Origin: Halobacteriales archaeon QS_4_69_34
Lineage (GTDB): Archaea; Halobacteriota; Halobacteria; Halobacteriales; Halococcaceae
Direction: 5' to 3'
Assembly: GCA_003021045.1 (NCBI GenBank)
Contig: PXRN01000010.1
Span: forward strand, 1 to 64,000
DNA length: 64,000 nucleotides
Shown: positions 43,835 to 52,763 of the stretch, piece after piece
How positions within the stretch are numbered: position 1 is the first letter of the stretch
Layout of the letters: each line of letters begins with the position of its first letter
Position numbers and translations under genes: made by a program
The notes under the pieces: generated by a model
Seen by the model: only the letters and a program-made list of their open reading frames with translations
Database searches by the model: none
What the model was told of the DNA's origin: nothing

Positions 43835-44268
43835 CTCGATCCCCGGTCGCGCCCGCTCCGCGTTCCTCGTCCGCTCCGGCCGCCGTCCGGCGTTTCACCG
43901 TAGACGGCATCGGGATCGAAGACCCGCTCGCCGACCGTGCTGCCGTCGAGGGTGCGGTAGAAGCAGCTCTCGTGCCCGGTATGGCAGGCCCCGCCCTCCT
44001 GCTCGACGAGATAGAGGAGGGCGTCGCCGTCGCAGTCGACCCTGACCTCCGCGACGCGCTGAACGTGGCCGCTCTCTTCGCCCTTCTGCCAGAGCTCTCC
44101 ACGGCTCCGGGAGTGGTAGTGAGCGAGCCCGGTCTCGCGGGTCTGTGCGAGCGCCTCTCGGGAGGCGTAGGCGAGCATCAGCACCGCCCCGGTCTCGGCG
44201 TCCTGGGCGACGGCAGGGAGGGGCCCGTCGGACCAATCGAGCGCGACCGCCGTGTCCGCCTCGGTCAT
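43831..44268 (-). CDS. hisI: Phosphoribosyl-AMP cyclohydrolase
   Basis: HisI opens the purine ring of phosphoribosyl-AMP, the third step of histidine synthesis. The 145-residue protein shows [39 protein letters not shown] with the metal-binding histidine region, [20 protein letters not shown] and [11 protein letters not shown], so the Cys and Asp ligands of the family are present. No HisE domain is fused. The C-terminal tail is Gly/Arg-rich. ATG 44268 begins MTEADTAV; the upstream in-frame extension looks non-coding. It overlaps the coiled-coil gene by four bases. Confidence 0.94.
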   Translation of the reverse strand: MTEADTAVALDWSDGPLPAVAQDAETGAVLMLAYASREALAQTRETGLAHYHSRSRGELWQKGEESGHVQRVAEVRVDCDGDALLYLVEQEGGACHTGHESCFYRTLDGSTVGERVFDPDAVYGETPDGGRSGRGTRSGRDRGSR

Positions 44269-44544
44269 GGACGCACTCGCCTGCGCCGCCGGATAGGTCT
44301 TTTCGTGTCCACCGATCCGGCTCCGCCGGATCGACCGCCGTCGATCGTCCCGGATCGAACCCGCCGGGTCCTGCGTGCGTCCGCCTGCGCTCGACCGACC
44401 CATCGCGGAGCGAGCCACGGGAAGTGGGACGAATGCGTCCGGGAGTCCAACCCGAACTCGGAGTCGAGAGTCGAAACCGACCGCAAGCGGAAAACGACCC
44501 CGTTAAGCCGGTCGCATACGTTCGACCGGTAGACAGGTGGACCC

Positions 44545-45803
44545 ATGGGCCTCGTCGTCGGTTTCGCCGGTCCCGTTGGGTCGGTGGAGGTGCAGGCGGG
44601 CGGCTCGTCCCTGCTCGTCGCCGTGGCGGTAGTCGCGGGCCTCGGCATGGCGTGGGCGCTCGGGGCGAGCTCGAACTCGCCGCCCTTTGCCCCGGCGGTG
44701 GGCGCGAACGCGCTGCCGACGATGCGCGCGGCCTTCTTCATCGGTATCTTCGCCGGACTCGGAGCGATCACGCAGGGTGGAAGCATCTCCGAGACGGTGG
44801 GCAACGACCTCATCCGGGGGTCACGATCACGCCTCTGGCCGCCACGGCCGGGCTGTTGACCGCGGCGGCGTTCATCGCCATCGGCGTTCGGACTGGCTAT
44901 CCCATCCCCGTGGCGTTCGCGCTCACGGCCGCGATGGTCGGCTCCGGGCTCGCTCTCGGCGGTGATCCCGCCTACGCGACCTACCGACGGATCGCCAGCT
45001 TCTGGATCGCCGTCCCGTTCGTTTCGGCGGCCATCGCCTACGGCACCGCGACTCTGCTTCGACGGGAGGACGTCCCGGAGAGGGTCGGCGTCCCCCTCTT
45101 GGGGGCCGTCGTGGGGTTCATCATCGCCAACGTCCGCTTCTCGATTATCCCCGGTCCCACAGCCGGCGAGCAGGGGACGGTCGCGGGCTATCTCTCCCGG
45201 CAGCTCGACCGCTCCGGGCCCGCCATCGTCGGCTCGTTCGACGCCTTCATGCTCCTCGTGAGCCTCGCGGCCGGCGGCGTCGCGTTCGTGGGGCTGCGCC
45301 GCTCGATGCAGCGCTCGGTCGAGTCGGGCATCCGGCGCTTTCTGGTCGGGCTCGGGGCGATCGTGGCCTTCTCCTCGGGGGGCAGTCAGGTCGGGCTCGC
45401 CACGGGCCCGCTCGAACCGCTGTTCGCCGAGTTCGGCGCGTCCGGACTCGTCCTCCTCGCGCTCGGCGGGACCGGCATCCTGCTGGGGGCGTGGATGGGC
45501 TCGCCGCGACTCCTCCAAGCGGTCTCACGGGAGTACTCCCAGCTGGGGGTGCGCCGGTCGATCGCGGCGCTGGTCCCGGGGTTCATCGTCGCACAGGTGG
45601 CCATCGCGCTCGGCATCCCGATCTCCTTTAACAACATCATCATCTCCAGCGTGATCGGCAGCGGGCTCGTCGTCGGCTCGGCGGGCGTCTCCGGCCGGAA
45701 GATCGGCGTTACCGTCGCCGCGTGGCTCGCCACGCTCGTCGGCGCGAGCGCGGTCGCCTTCGGGCTCTATACGGCGCTGTCGGCGGCAGTCGGCGGGGCG
45801 TGA
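44545..45803 (+). pseudogene. PiT-family inorganic phosphate transporter with a one-base frameshift
   Basis: ATG 44545 begins a membrane protein with the PiT signature (AWALGASSNSPPFAPAVGAN) that stops early at 44859 in its own frame. The rest continues in the next frame from about 44825 (VTITPLAATAGLLTAAAFIA, then SFDAFMLLVSLAAGG, GGSQVGLATGPLEPLFAEFG, IPISFNNIIISSVIGSGLVV) to TGA 45803. One more G in the GGGGG run at 44816-44820 would join the two (DLIRG then VTITPLAA) without loss. PiT proteins carry phosphate with Na+ or H+. A putative ribosome site (AGGTGG) precedes the ATG. Real pseudogene or sequencing error. Confidence 0.85.
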
Positions 45804-45865
45804 GCCGACCGGTTGGGACAGGGGCGGTCGCGGCAACCCCCCTCGAATTCGGCAGTCGCGGGCGC

Positions 45866-46897
45866 TCAGACCAGCCCGAGCGCACCCATCGCGCCGTAGA
45901 GCAGGTCGCCGTAGACCAGCGCGACGCACAGGCCGAGAAAGAGCGGAACGAGAAAGGGGAGGCCGGGCGTGATCCACACTACCTCGCGCTCGACGAGCAG
46001 GTCGAGGCCCGCGCGCAGGCCGGCCGGCGTCGCCCCGTACGCGCCGTCGGCGTCCTTCAGGAAAGCCGCCGCGCCCCACGGGTCCATGGACTCGCCCGCC
46101 GGGTTCGGATCGCCCGTGTGCGCTTCCACGCCGGCGGTGCCGTGGGTCGCCGTTTCGGGAACCTCACTCATCGCCGTCCCGGAGCCGCCGTCGGCGATCG
46201 CGCCGTCGCCCGGCGAGTGGGGCTCGGCGGGGAGGGTCGCCGGGTCGCGCAGCCGGGGATCGGCCCGCAGCTCGGGAAGGGTCGTGCCGCGCCAGGCGAG
46301 GTACATCCGGAGGGCGTCGAGGGCGAGTCCACGCTCCAGCCCGTTCGCACCGGCGAGCAGGCGGCCGTGGACGCGGGGGATCCGCTCGACCGACACGGGC
46401 CGGCCGACGGCCATCCACGGCGAGAGGTGGCCCCCGAGCGCGTTGCGCGCGGCGAGGAGTGGGGGATAGGCCGCGCCGAGCAGCGCCGCGTTCGTCAGGA
46501 TCGTGAGCGAGAACAAGCCGGTCCCGACTACCAGCGGAAGCGCCGTCGGTGGCTGGGTCGGCAGCGCGTAGGTCGGCGTCGTCGGCACGAGGAGCGCGAG
46601 GACGAACAGGGCCTTCGCGTCCGCACCGCCGAACCCGCCCAGCCGCCAGAACAGGTAGGAAAGCGGGGCGACAACGCCGAGGCTGAGCGCCACGCGGACG
46701 AGAAAGAGCCGACGCTCGACGGCGAACCCCTGCCACGCGCTCCACGCCTCGATCGCGAGCAGGAGAACTCCAAGGGCGGCGAGGGGGACCCACGCATGGT
46801 TGGGCACCCGCCGGGTTCGGAGGTCGCGCCACGCGGCCCACGCGAAGACCGGAACCGCGAGCAGGCGCAGCAGGTCGACGGGCGCGTTCACACCCAC
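45866..46897 (-). CDS. Prepilin peptidase, A24 type
   Basis: The 343-residue membrane protein matches archaeal type IV prepilin peptidases. The first aspartate lies in AAWRDLRTRRVPNHAW and the second in the GGADAKALFVLALL motif (GxGD-like), both at the inner side of membrane helices. About seven hydrophobic segments occur; a long hydrophilic loop (about 190-285) separates the last two. It should cut archaellin and pilin signal peptides at the membrane. GTG 46897 is the annotated start, but the GTG two codons later is equally possible. Confidence 0.85.
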   Translation of the reverse strand: MGVNAPVDLLRLLAVPVFAWAAWRDLRTRRVPNHAWVPLAALGVLLLAIEAWSAWQGFAVERRLFLVRVALSLGVVAPLSYLFWRLGGFGGADAKALFVLALLVPTTPTYALPTQPPTALPLVVGTGLFSLTILTNAALLGAAYPPLLAARNALGGHLSPWMAVGRPVSVERIPRVHGRLLAGANGLERGLALDALRMYLAWRGTTLPELRADPRLRDPATLPAEPHSPGDGAIADGGSGTAMSEVPETATHGTAGVEAHTGDPNPAGESMDPWGAAAFLKDADGAYGATPAGLRAGLDLLVEREVVWITPGLPFLVPLFLGLCVALVYGDLLYGAMGALGLV

Positions 46898-47096
46898 AGC
46901 GACGGGCCTACCGGCATGAATCTTCGGTCGTCGGCGTGAAAGAATCGAGGAGACCGGATCCGATCGCGGGGCAGAGCAGTCATCACTGCGGTGTGGCGCG
47001 GACGCGGTGTGTCGTCGAGCGGCCGCGGGGACGGTAGCGCCAGCGGTCGCACCGCGAGCTCCCTCTTCACTCCGTTCAGTCGTCCGCTCGCGGGTC

Positions 47097-47116
47097 TTTT
47101 TAGTTCAGGTTTTTAC
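47097..47116 (+). repeat. Dispersed motif TTTTTAGTYCAGGTTTTTAC, copy 2
   Basis: Differs from copy 1 (9353-9372) at one of 20 positions. It abuts the large hairpin (47115-47170), downstream of the ferredoxin gene on the other strand. Confidence 0.6.
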
Positions 47117-47170
47117 AGGGGGTTCGGCGGAGCTTCGCTCCGGCGGCGCTCGCTCCGCCGAACCCCCTGT
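47115..47170. repeat. Perfect 19-bp-arm hairpin
   Basis: ACAGGGGGTTCGGCGGAGC (47115-47133) and GCTCCGCCGAACCCCCTGT (47152-47170) are exact reverse complements with an 18-base loop; the pairing extends one more T-A outside. It is about 14 bases past the ferredoxin stop on its 3' side, so it could form a terminator or mRNA-stabilising structure, or be a mobile-repeat remnant. Confidence 0.8.
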
Positions 47171-47184
47171 AGAAAGTGGGGCTT

Positions 47185-47574
47185 CTAGATAACGCGGTTC
47201 TGGAGGTAGTCCAGATGCTTGGCGTTGTAGACGATCTGGAGTTCGTCGTCGGCGGGGCTGCCGATGCAGGTCAGTCGGACGTTCTTGTCCTCGACCTCCT
47301 CGTCGGAGAGGATCTGCTGCATGTCCATGTCGATCTCTCCCTGCTTGACGATGGCCGCGCAGTTCGCACAGGCCCCGGCCCGACAGGAAAAGGGCCAGTC
47401 GTAGCCCTGTGCCTCGGCGGCTTCGAGGATGTACTCGCTCTCGTTGACGTCGAGCGAGCCGTAGTCTTCCTCGCCGAGGTCGGCGTCCTCGGCCTTCTCG
47501 AAGAGGTCGTCGTCGTCGATCTCCCAGCCGTGGTCGTCGAACACCTCGTAGTTGACGTATTCTACCGTGGGCAT
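47185..47574 (-). CDS. 2Fe-2S ferredoxin, halobacterial plant-type
   Basis: The 129-residue acidic ferredoxin passes electrons in the cytosol, for example from oxo-acid oxidoreductases. The cluster ligands are seen in CRAGACANC and, further on, RLTCIGS, the plant-type pattern. The acidic insert near residues 10-35 ([20 protein letters not shown]) is the halophilic hyperacidic domain. ATG 47574 gives [11 protein letters not shown], matching known halobacterial ferredoxins in length; the GTG one codon earlier is less likely. Confidence 0.95.
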   Translation of the reverse strand: MPTVEYVNYEVFDDHGWEIDDDDLFEKAEDADLGEEDYGSLDVNESEYILEAAEAQGYDWPFSCRAGACANCAAIVKQGEIDMDMQQILSDEEVEDKNVRLTCIGSPADDELQIVYNAKHLDYLQNRVI

Positions 47575-47811
47575 CACCGCTCGTTCGGCCCCCGGACTGT
47601 TAGACTTTGCTGTTTCGAGAGCCGCCCGGAAGGGGAAGCAGGATGGGGGACGCCACGATGGCGTGCTCGGCCCGTGGCCCGGCGATTCGGGCCACGGGAC
47701 CCTCGCGGCTCATACTGTCGGACGGAAACACGCGAATATCGACCGGCAGTAAACGCTTGGCGGCGGTTGGATGTTCCGGCCGCGTCTGCGAAACGATTCT
47801 GTCCGACAGTA
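47575..47811. other. Short intergenic region with TACTGTCGG repeats
   Basis: ATACTGTCGGACGGAA (about 47713-47728) and its reverse relative CTGTCCGACAGTAT (47799-47812) lie here, matching the family seen at 38.5-38.7 kb. The gap sits between the ferredoxin gene and the 3' end of the PiT transporter gene, on the same strand. Confidence 0.5.
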
Positions 47812-49068
47812 TCAGAAGACGGGGACGAACCGGAAGAGCAGGTAGGCGGCGACCGTCGCCAGCGCCGGAACGAGGTTCTGGAGGACGATCACGCGGGCGG
47901 TGGTCCCCGGCTCGAAGAGGTCGGCGGCGGCCGGGAGGTCCTCGGACGCCTCGTCGCCGATGGGCTCCGGGCGGGCGTCCGGATCGGGGGTGCCGCCGCG
48001 GCCGCCGACCGTAGGAACCTCGCGGTCCCCGCCGGCGGCGGGGTCCGTGTCGGCGGCGAGCGCGCCCACCGAGACCTCGGGGGTTTCGCCGGCGACGGTC
48101 TCCGAGAGGGTCGTCGTCCGCGTCGCGCGGCCCCACCCGAGCCCGACGATCGACATGGTGGCGACGATGACGAAGCTCGCGGGCACCCCGAGCGCCGAAA
48201 GGATGGTAATGATGGTGGCGCTCACGACGGCAACCACGAGCGCCGCCAAGAGCGGCATCTCGGTGAGGTCGTTGCCCACGGTATCGAGCGTGCGCCGCGC
48301 GATCGTGAACGCCCCGAGCCCGATCGCGCCCGCGCCGAGCAGGATCCCCTGATTCAGGGTGATCGAGCCGTTGCCCACCAGCGGCGCGACCGCGTTAGCG
48401 ACGTTCGACGCGCCCGCCGAGAACGCCATGTAGCAGGCGATCCCCACCACGAGCCCCGTCCCGACGAACTCCCGGCGGGTGGTGTTCGGCCCGAGTGTCG
48501 GCCGCGGAACCGTCCCGGAACGGTCGAGCGCGAGCAGCGATCCTTCCGTCTGGGTGACGGCGAAGGACTCGACCAGCCGGGGGTAGAAATACCGGCCGAT
48601 CACGCCGCTGACCCAGAACGCCACCACCGGGGAGACGACCCACCACGAGACGATGGCGAGCATCTCGCCCTCGTTCAGCTGACCGGCGGCGAGCCCGAGG
48701 CCCGCGATGGCCCCGACGGCGGTCATCGAGGTCGAGGCGGGCACGCCGACGACGTTCGAGAGAAACAGGGCGAAGCCGATGAAAAACAGCACCGCGATCG
48801 AGACCGCCGGCGTGAACAGTTCCTGCGGAACGATCCCCGTGCTGAGGGTGGTGACGACGTTCCGGCCGACGGTCCAGCTCCCGAGCAACACGAAGACGCT
48901 CATCAGCGCGGCGGCGGCGAGCTTCGAGAGCGCGTTCGAGCCGACCGCCGGCCCGAACGCGACGCCCGTGCTCGAGCCGCCGATGTTGAAGCCGACGAAG
49001 ACCGCGACGACGAGCCCGACGAGCAGGAGGGGAGAGACCATTGCCGGGAAAAGAGGCGACGCGGACAT
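47812..49068 (-). CDS. PiT-family inorganic phosphate transporter
   Basis: The 418-residue protein has the PiT duplication: VFVGFNIGGSSTGVAFGPAV near the start and ACYMAFSAGASNVANAVAPL in the middle, each with a GANDVANA-like signature. About ten hydrophobic segments are predicted and an acidic Asp/Glu/Ala loop (about 325-385) precedes the last helix. The GVPASTSMTAVGAIAGLGLA helix and IARRTLDTVGNDLTEM are typical. It imports phosphate. ATG 49068. It is a distinct paralogue from the frameshifted transporter at 44.5 kb. Confidence 0.88.
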   Translation of the reverse strand: MSASPLFPAMVSPLLLVGLVVAVFVGFNIGGSSTGVAFGPAVGSNALSKLAAAALMSVFVLLGSWTVGRNVVTTLSTGIVPQELFTPAVSIAVLFFIGFALFLSNVVGVPASTSMTAVGAIAGLGLAAGQLNEGEMLAIVSWWVVSPVVAFWVSGVIGRYFYPRLVESFAVTQTEGSLLALDRSGTVPRPTLGPNTTRREFVGTGLVVGIACYMAFSAGASNVANAVAPLVGNGSITLNQGILLGAGAIGLGAFTIARRTLDTVGNDLTEMPLLAALVVAVVSATIITILSALGVPASFVIVATMSIVGLGWGRATRTTTLSETVAGETPEVSVGALAADTDPAAGGDREVPTVGGRGGTPDPDARPEPIGDEASEDLPAAADLFEPGTTARVIVLQNLVPALATVAAYLLFRFVPVF

Positions 49069-49204
49069 AGTTCTTTCCGTACTACTGGTACGTTATCAGT
49101 GAGTTACGAAACGTATCGACCGGCGAAGCCCCCGCTCCGTTCGGCCGTGAACCGACCGGCATAGTGGAGAAGGACCGACCATCGGGGCCGCCAGCCGGTC
49201 GACG

Positions 49205-49212
49205 GATTTAGG
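49205..49212 (+). promoter_or_regulatory. TATA-like box of hisA
   Basis: GATTTAGG is centred about 28 bases before GTG 49236 and fits a leaderless transcript. Confidence 0.55.
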
Positions 49213-49235
49213 CGGGCGTCGTCCGAGGAGCGGAC

Positions 49236-49967
49236 GTGTCCACCGAGTTCGAGGTCGTGCCCGCCGTCGACGTACAGGACGGGCAGGCCGTCCAGCTGGT
49301 CGGCGGCGAGCGCGGTAGCGAGACGGAGCACGGCGATCCCGTCCGGGCGGCCGAGCGGTGGATCGAAGCGGGCGCGCGGACGCTCCACCTAGTCGACCTC
49401 GACGGCGCGTTCGAGGGCGAGCGACACAACGCCGCGGCCATCGAGCGGATCGTCGGCGTGGCCGAGGCGGCCGGCGTCGCGGTACACCTCGGCGGCGGCA
49501 TCCGCACCGCCGAGGACGCCATCGATCTCCTAAGACGGGGCGTCGATCGCGTGATCGTCGGCACGGCGGCGGTCGAAGACCCCGCAATCGTCGCGGAGAT
49601 CGGCGACGCCCACCCGGGGAGCGTGATGGTGAGCCTCGACGCGAAGGGTGGCGAGGTCGTCGTCGCCGGCTGGACCGAAGGCACGGGGCTGGATCCCGCC
49701 GCGGCCGCGGCGCGCTACGAGGAGCTAGGTGCGGGCGCGATCCTGTTTACCGACGTCGACGTCGAGGGACGCTTGGAGGGGGTCCAGACCGACCGCGTGC
49801 GTCGGGTCGTGGAGGAGGTCTCGATCCCGGTGGTGGCGAGCGGTGGCGTGGCGACCCTCGACGACATTCGCACACTCCGCGCAGCGGGTACGAGCGCCGT
49901 AGTGGTGGGCAGCGCGCTCTACGAGGGACGGTTCACGCTCGAAGCGGCGATCGACGCTGCTCGATGA
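49236..49967 (+). CDS. hisA: ProFAR isomerase (phosphoribosylformimino-AICAR-P isomerase)
   Basis: The 243-residue TIM barrel catalyses the Amadori rearrangement of ProFAR in histidine synthesis. Family features are VVPAVDVQDGQAVQLVGGER (catalytic Asp), LHLVDLDGAFEG, VHLGGGIRTAEDAIDLLRRG, RVIVGTAAVEDP, ILFTDVDVEGRLEGV, IPVVASGGVATLDDIRTL and AVVVGSALYEG, the two half-barrel phosphate loops being GGGIR and GSALY. The GTG at 49236 is chosen from similarity and from the TATA box. hisB lies further downstream on the same strand. Confidence 0.95.
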   Translation: MSTEFEVVPAVDVQDGQAVQLVGGERGSETEHGDPVRAAERWIEAGARTLHLVDLDGAFEGERHNAAAIERIVGVAEAAGVAVHLGGGIRTAEDAIDLLRRGVDRVIVGTAAVEDPAIVAEIGDAHPGSVMVSLDAKGGEVVVAGWTEGTGLDPAAAAARYEELGAGAILFTDVDVEGRLEGVQTDRVRRVVEEVSIPVVASGGVATLDDIRTLRAAGTSAVVVGSALYEGRFTLEAAIDAAR

Positions 49968-49973
49968 GGGCGC

Positions 49974-50777
49974 TCAGTCGTCTCCGTCCTCGCTCCCGTC
50001 GTCTTTCGCGTCCTCTTTCGCTTCCGCTCTGGCCTCCTTCGCGTCCTCCCTGGCTTCGTTCGCTCGCTTCCGCGCCTTCTCCCTGGCTTTCTCCGCCCGC
50101 TCGTTCGCTTCCTGTTCTACGTCCGAAGGATCTCCCTCGCTGTCCGCGCTCCCGGTGGCGTCGGTCGGCGTTGCCGTCGCGGTCGCCGTCGTCGGTGCCC
50201 GTGTTTCGGTCGGCATGGGCGTCGGAGTCGCCGTCGTCGTTTCGGTCGGAGTCACGGTTTCGGTTGCGGTCGCCGTCGTCGGTTCGGTCGGCGGCGTCGT
50301 GGTTGCAGTTGGCGTCGCCGTCTCGGTTGGCGTAGGCGTGGACATCTCGACCGTCGTTGCGGTCGCCGTCTCGGTCGGTGTCGCCGTCTCGGTCGGTGTG
50401 GTGGTGGGCGTCTCGACTGCCGTCTCGGTCGGTGTCACGGCCGTGGGTGTCGGCGTCACCGTCTCGGTCGGTATCGCCGTGGGAGTCGCCGTCGCGGTCG
50501 TGGTCCGGGTGGGCGGCGTTTCGATGGACGTCGGGGCTGCCGTCGTGGCGTCCTCGGTGAGCGACAGCGAGCCGTCGTCAACCGGGACGCTGGCGGCCCC
50601 GCCTGCCGGTCCCGCGCCCCGTACACCGGACGTGCCGAGATACGCCGCGACGAAGTAGCCGGCCCCCGAGAGCAGGACGACGATCACGAGCAGCCCCACG
50701 ACCGGGGCCAGCCACCGCTCGATCGACGACAGCTCGCCCGAGTCGGTCGGTCCCGTGGACTGATTGGATCGGCTCAC
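49974..50777 (-). CDS. Membrane-anchored protein with long Thr/Pro-rich stalk
   Basis: The 267-residue protein has one N-terminal membrane helix ([20 protein letters not shown]), then a stalk of about 130 residues made of TETATPT-like repeats, then an acidic/Lys-Ala-rich helix (residues about 225-260, [20 protein letters not shown] and similar). The stalk is probably O-glycosylated and extends outside the cell; the end helix may coil with partners. No catalytic domain is seen. Family unknown to me. It lies convergent with hisA at a 6-base gap. Confidence 0.75.
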   Translation of the reverse strand: MSRSNQSTGPTDSGELSSIERWLAPVVGLLVIVVLLSGAGYFVAAYLGTSGVRGAGPAGGAASVPVDDGSLSLTEDATTAAPTSIETPPTRTTTATATPTAIPTETVTPTPTAVTPTETAVETPTTTPTETATPTETATATTVEMSTPTPTETATPTATTTPPTEPTTATATETVTPTETTTATPTPMPTETRAPTTATATATPTDATGSADSEGDPSDVEQEANERAEKAREKARKRANEAREDAKEARAEAKEDAKDDGSEDGDD

Positions 50778-50946
50778 GATTGAGTTTCCCGTCTACGCTC
50801 GGCCGACATGTAGGTCTTGTTGCCCGAGACGCGACCCGCGTTCGGGGCTACGAAGCGGTGCGGGAGCGCGAGAAGCGAGGGCCGGTAGCCGAGAACGTGG
50901 GGAGGCAAGCGCAACCCCCTTGTACGCACGCTCGCTGTATGGGACC

Positions 50947-51534
50947 ATGACGACGCGGAGCGCGACACGGATGCGGGAGACGAGCGAGACGGCGGTCGAA
51001 ATCTCGCTGACCGTCGACGGAAACGGTGACGCGACCGCGGAGACGGGCGTCGGCTTCTTCGATCACATGCTCGATTCGTTCGCCGAACACGGCCTATTCG
51101 ACCTCGACGTGGCCTGCGAGGGCGACCTCGCGGTCGACGACCACCACACCGTCGAGGACGTCGCCATCGCGCTCGGGAAGACGTTCGACGGGGCGCTCGG
51201 CGACCGTGCGGGCATCCGTCGGTTCGCCGATCGGCGCGTACCGCTCGACGAGGCCGTCGCGGGCGTCGTGGTCGACGTCTCCGGGCGACCGCTTTTTCAG
51301 TTCGACGGCGCGTTCTCACAAGAGGCGGTAGGCGGGTTTTCGAGCGCGATGGCCCCCCACTTCCTGCGCTCGCTCGCGGTCAACGCCGGGCTGACGCTGC
51401 ACGCCGACGTCCGGGGCGAGAACGCCCACCACGAGATCGAGGCGCTATTTAAAGCCACGGCGCGCGCGCTCGACGACGCCACCCGGCTCGACGAGCGCCG
51501 CGCGGACGCGCCGAGTACGAAGGGCGAACTCTGA
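50947..51534 (+). CDS. hisB: Imidazoleglycerol-phosphate dehydratase
   Basis: The 195-residue enzyme dehydrates imidazoleglycerol phosphate in histidine synthesis. It has the typical repeats [40 protein letters not shown] and [20 protein letters not shown], which provide the manganese-binding histidines. The first about 15 residues are an extension ([18 protein letters not shown]). ATG 50947. It is followed 69 bases later by a small gene and the ACT-domain regulator, which suggests linked amino-acid metabolism. Confidence 0.95.
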   Translation: MTTRSATRMRETSETAVEISLTVDGNGDATAETGVGFFDHMLDSFAEHGLFDLDVACEGDLAVDDHHTVEDVAIALGKTFDGALGDRAGIRRFADRRVPLDEAVAGVVVDVSGRPLFQFDGAFSQEAVGGFSSAMAPHFLRSLAVNAGLTLHADVRGENAHHEIEALFKATARALDDATRLDERRADAPSTKGEL

Positions 51535-51603
51535 GCGCGCTCCGCGAACGAGGACGAAGGTCTATACGTCCCGTTCGTCTCGTTCGAACGAAGCGGGGAA
51601 CAC

Positions 51604-51765
51604 ATGTCGTACTCGGATCACATCACCTACGCGGAAAACGAGCTGCGGCGCCGGCGCATCCGCGCCGACAACGACGCCGACGGAGGGATCGTCCTCGTCG
51701 GCGAGGAGACGGCCCGGCGCGGCGAGCACCGCCCCGGACTGTCGAACACGAACGGTGAGCGCTGA
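51604..51765 (+). CDS. Small basic/acidic protein upstream of the ACT regulator
   Basis: ATG 51604 opens 53 codons (MSYSDHITYAENELRRRRIR, then ADNDADGGIVLVGEETARRG and a polar tail) ending TGA 51765. It precedes the ACT-domain gene and overlaps its GTG start by 11 bases, so translation of the two would be coupled. The charged RRRRIR cluster and EE-rich end fit a short nucleic-acid or partner-binding peptide, but this is guesswork. It is below typical ORF cutoffs. Confidence 0.6.
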   Translation: MSYSDHITYAENELRRRRIRADNDADGGIVLVGEETARRGEHRPGLSNTNGER

Positions 51766-52291
51766 AATCGCCGTGACGGGGGACGTGATGTTCGACGAGA
51801 TCATGGGGAAGTTCGCGGGCAGCCCGGGCCAGCAGGCGGTCGTCCGGCTGCTGCTCGAACGGGGCTTCTCGGTGAACGGGGCGGGCCGGGTCGTCTCGGG
51901 CGGCATCGAGATCCCCGACACGCAGGTCGCCAGCGAGGTCGGCGTCGACCGACGGGTGGTCGACGCGACGACCGAAACCGTCCTCGAAGACGAGGAGCTC
52001 CGGCGCATCTTCCGGAATATCTCGGCGGTCCCGAGCCTGATGGACCTCGCGCCGGTGCTCGATCTCTCGGTGCTCACCGTCGAGGTTTCGGCAGCCGACG
52101 AGACGGGAATCGTCGCCGCCGTGGCGGGCGCGGTCGCCGACCACGACGTCCCGATCCGCCAGCTGCTCACCGACGACCCGGAGTTCTCCGCGGCCCCCCG
52201 GCTGTACCTCGTCACCGATGTGGCGCTGCCGGGCGCGCTGCTGACCGAGCTCCGCGACATGGCGTTCGTCCGGCGGATCGAACTGGAGTGA
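51755..52291 (+). CDS. ACT-domain regulator of amino acid metabolism (COG2150-like)
   Basis: The 178-residue protein has an N-terminal helical domain with helix-turn-helix character (about 1-75, QAVVRLLLERGFSVNGAGR and IPDTQVASEVGVDRRVVDAT) and a C-terminal ACT domain (about 105-178, LSVLTVEVSAADETGIVAAV, DVPIRQLLTDDPEFSAAPRL, YLVTDVALPGALL). ACT domains bind amino acids, so this is a likely amino-acid-sensing DNA-binding regulator. GTG 51755 is used because no later start precedes the conserved domain. It follows hisB and a 53-codon gene. Confidence 0.85.
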   Translation: MSAEIAVTGDVMFDEIMGKFAGSPGQQAVVRLLLERGFSVNGAGRVVSGGIEIPDTQVASEVGVDRRVVDATTETVLEDEELRRIFRNISAVPSLMDLAPVLDLSVLTVEVSAADETGIVAAVAGAVADHDVPIRQLLTDDPEFSAAPRLYLVTDVALPGALLTELRDMAFVRRIELE

Positions 52292-52479
52292 ACCGGCCAC
52301 GCCGCACGAGCTATGTGTGAGTGCCGTGCGTCGTGTACGCGAGCGTCGTCAGCATCGCCATGGCGCTCGAAGCGGTAGCCGAGGAACACGGCCCGTGCCG
52401 GGGCCGCAGTGACGGCGGGCAGCGCTCTCGGGCCGTGTCCTCTTTCGGGCCGGGACTCGTCCCGCTCGCCGCGACCGTC

Positions 52480-52730
52480 GCGCGGTCTCGGCCGGCCACT
52501 CGACGCTCGTCGTCGCTCTCGCCTTCTTTCTGCCGGACCTCTCGATGGGCGGCTACCTCCTGGGTCCCGTTCGAGGGAGTCGCGCGTACGGCCTCAGCCA
52601 CGCGTCTCCCTTCCCGGTGGCCGTTCTCGCGGTCGGGCTTCGGTGGGGTCCCGCCTGTGATGGACGGCCTCGTCCGGCTCGCACACGCCGGTTTCGACCG
52701 CGCGCTCGGTGACGGCCACCGACCCGACCG
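52480..52730 (+). pseudogene. Remnant of a DUF4260-type gene, frameshifted
   Basis: One frame reads HSTLVVALAFFLPDLSMGGY, LLGPVRGSRAYGLSHASPFP and VAVLAVGLRWGP, matching the middle of DUF4260 (PDLSM, GYL.GP, YNLAH-like YGLSH). From about 52660 the adjacent frame gives VMDGLVRLAHAGFDRALGDG, which is the typical DUF4260 end (LAHIGFDRALGYG). The N-terminus is missing or scrambled. So a frame change near 52650 has split a small membrane-protein gene. The rest of the 52292-52763 gap shows nothing else. Confidence 0.55.
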
Positions 52731-52763
52731 GGTCCGCCGAAACCCATCTCGGCTGCGTCCGGG

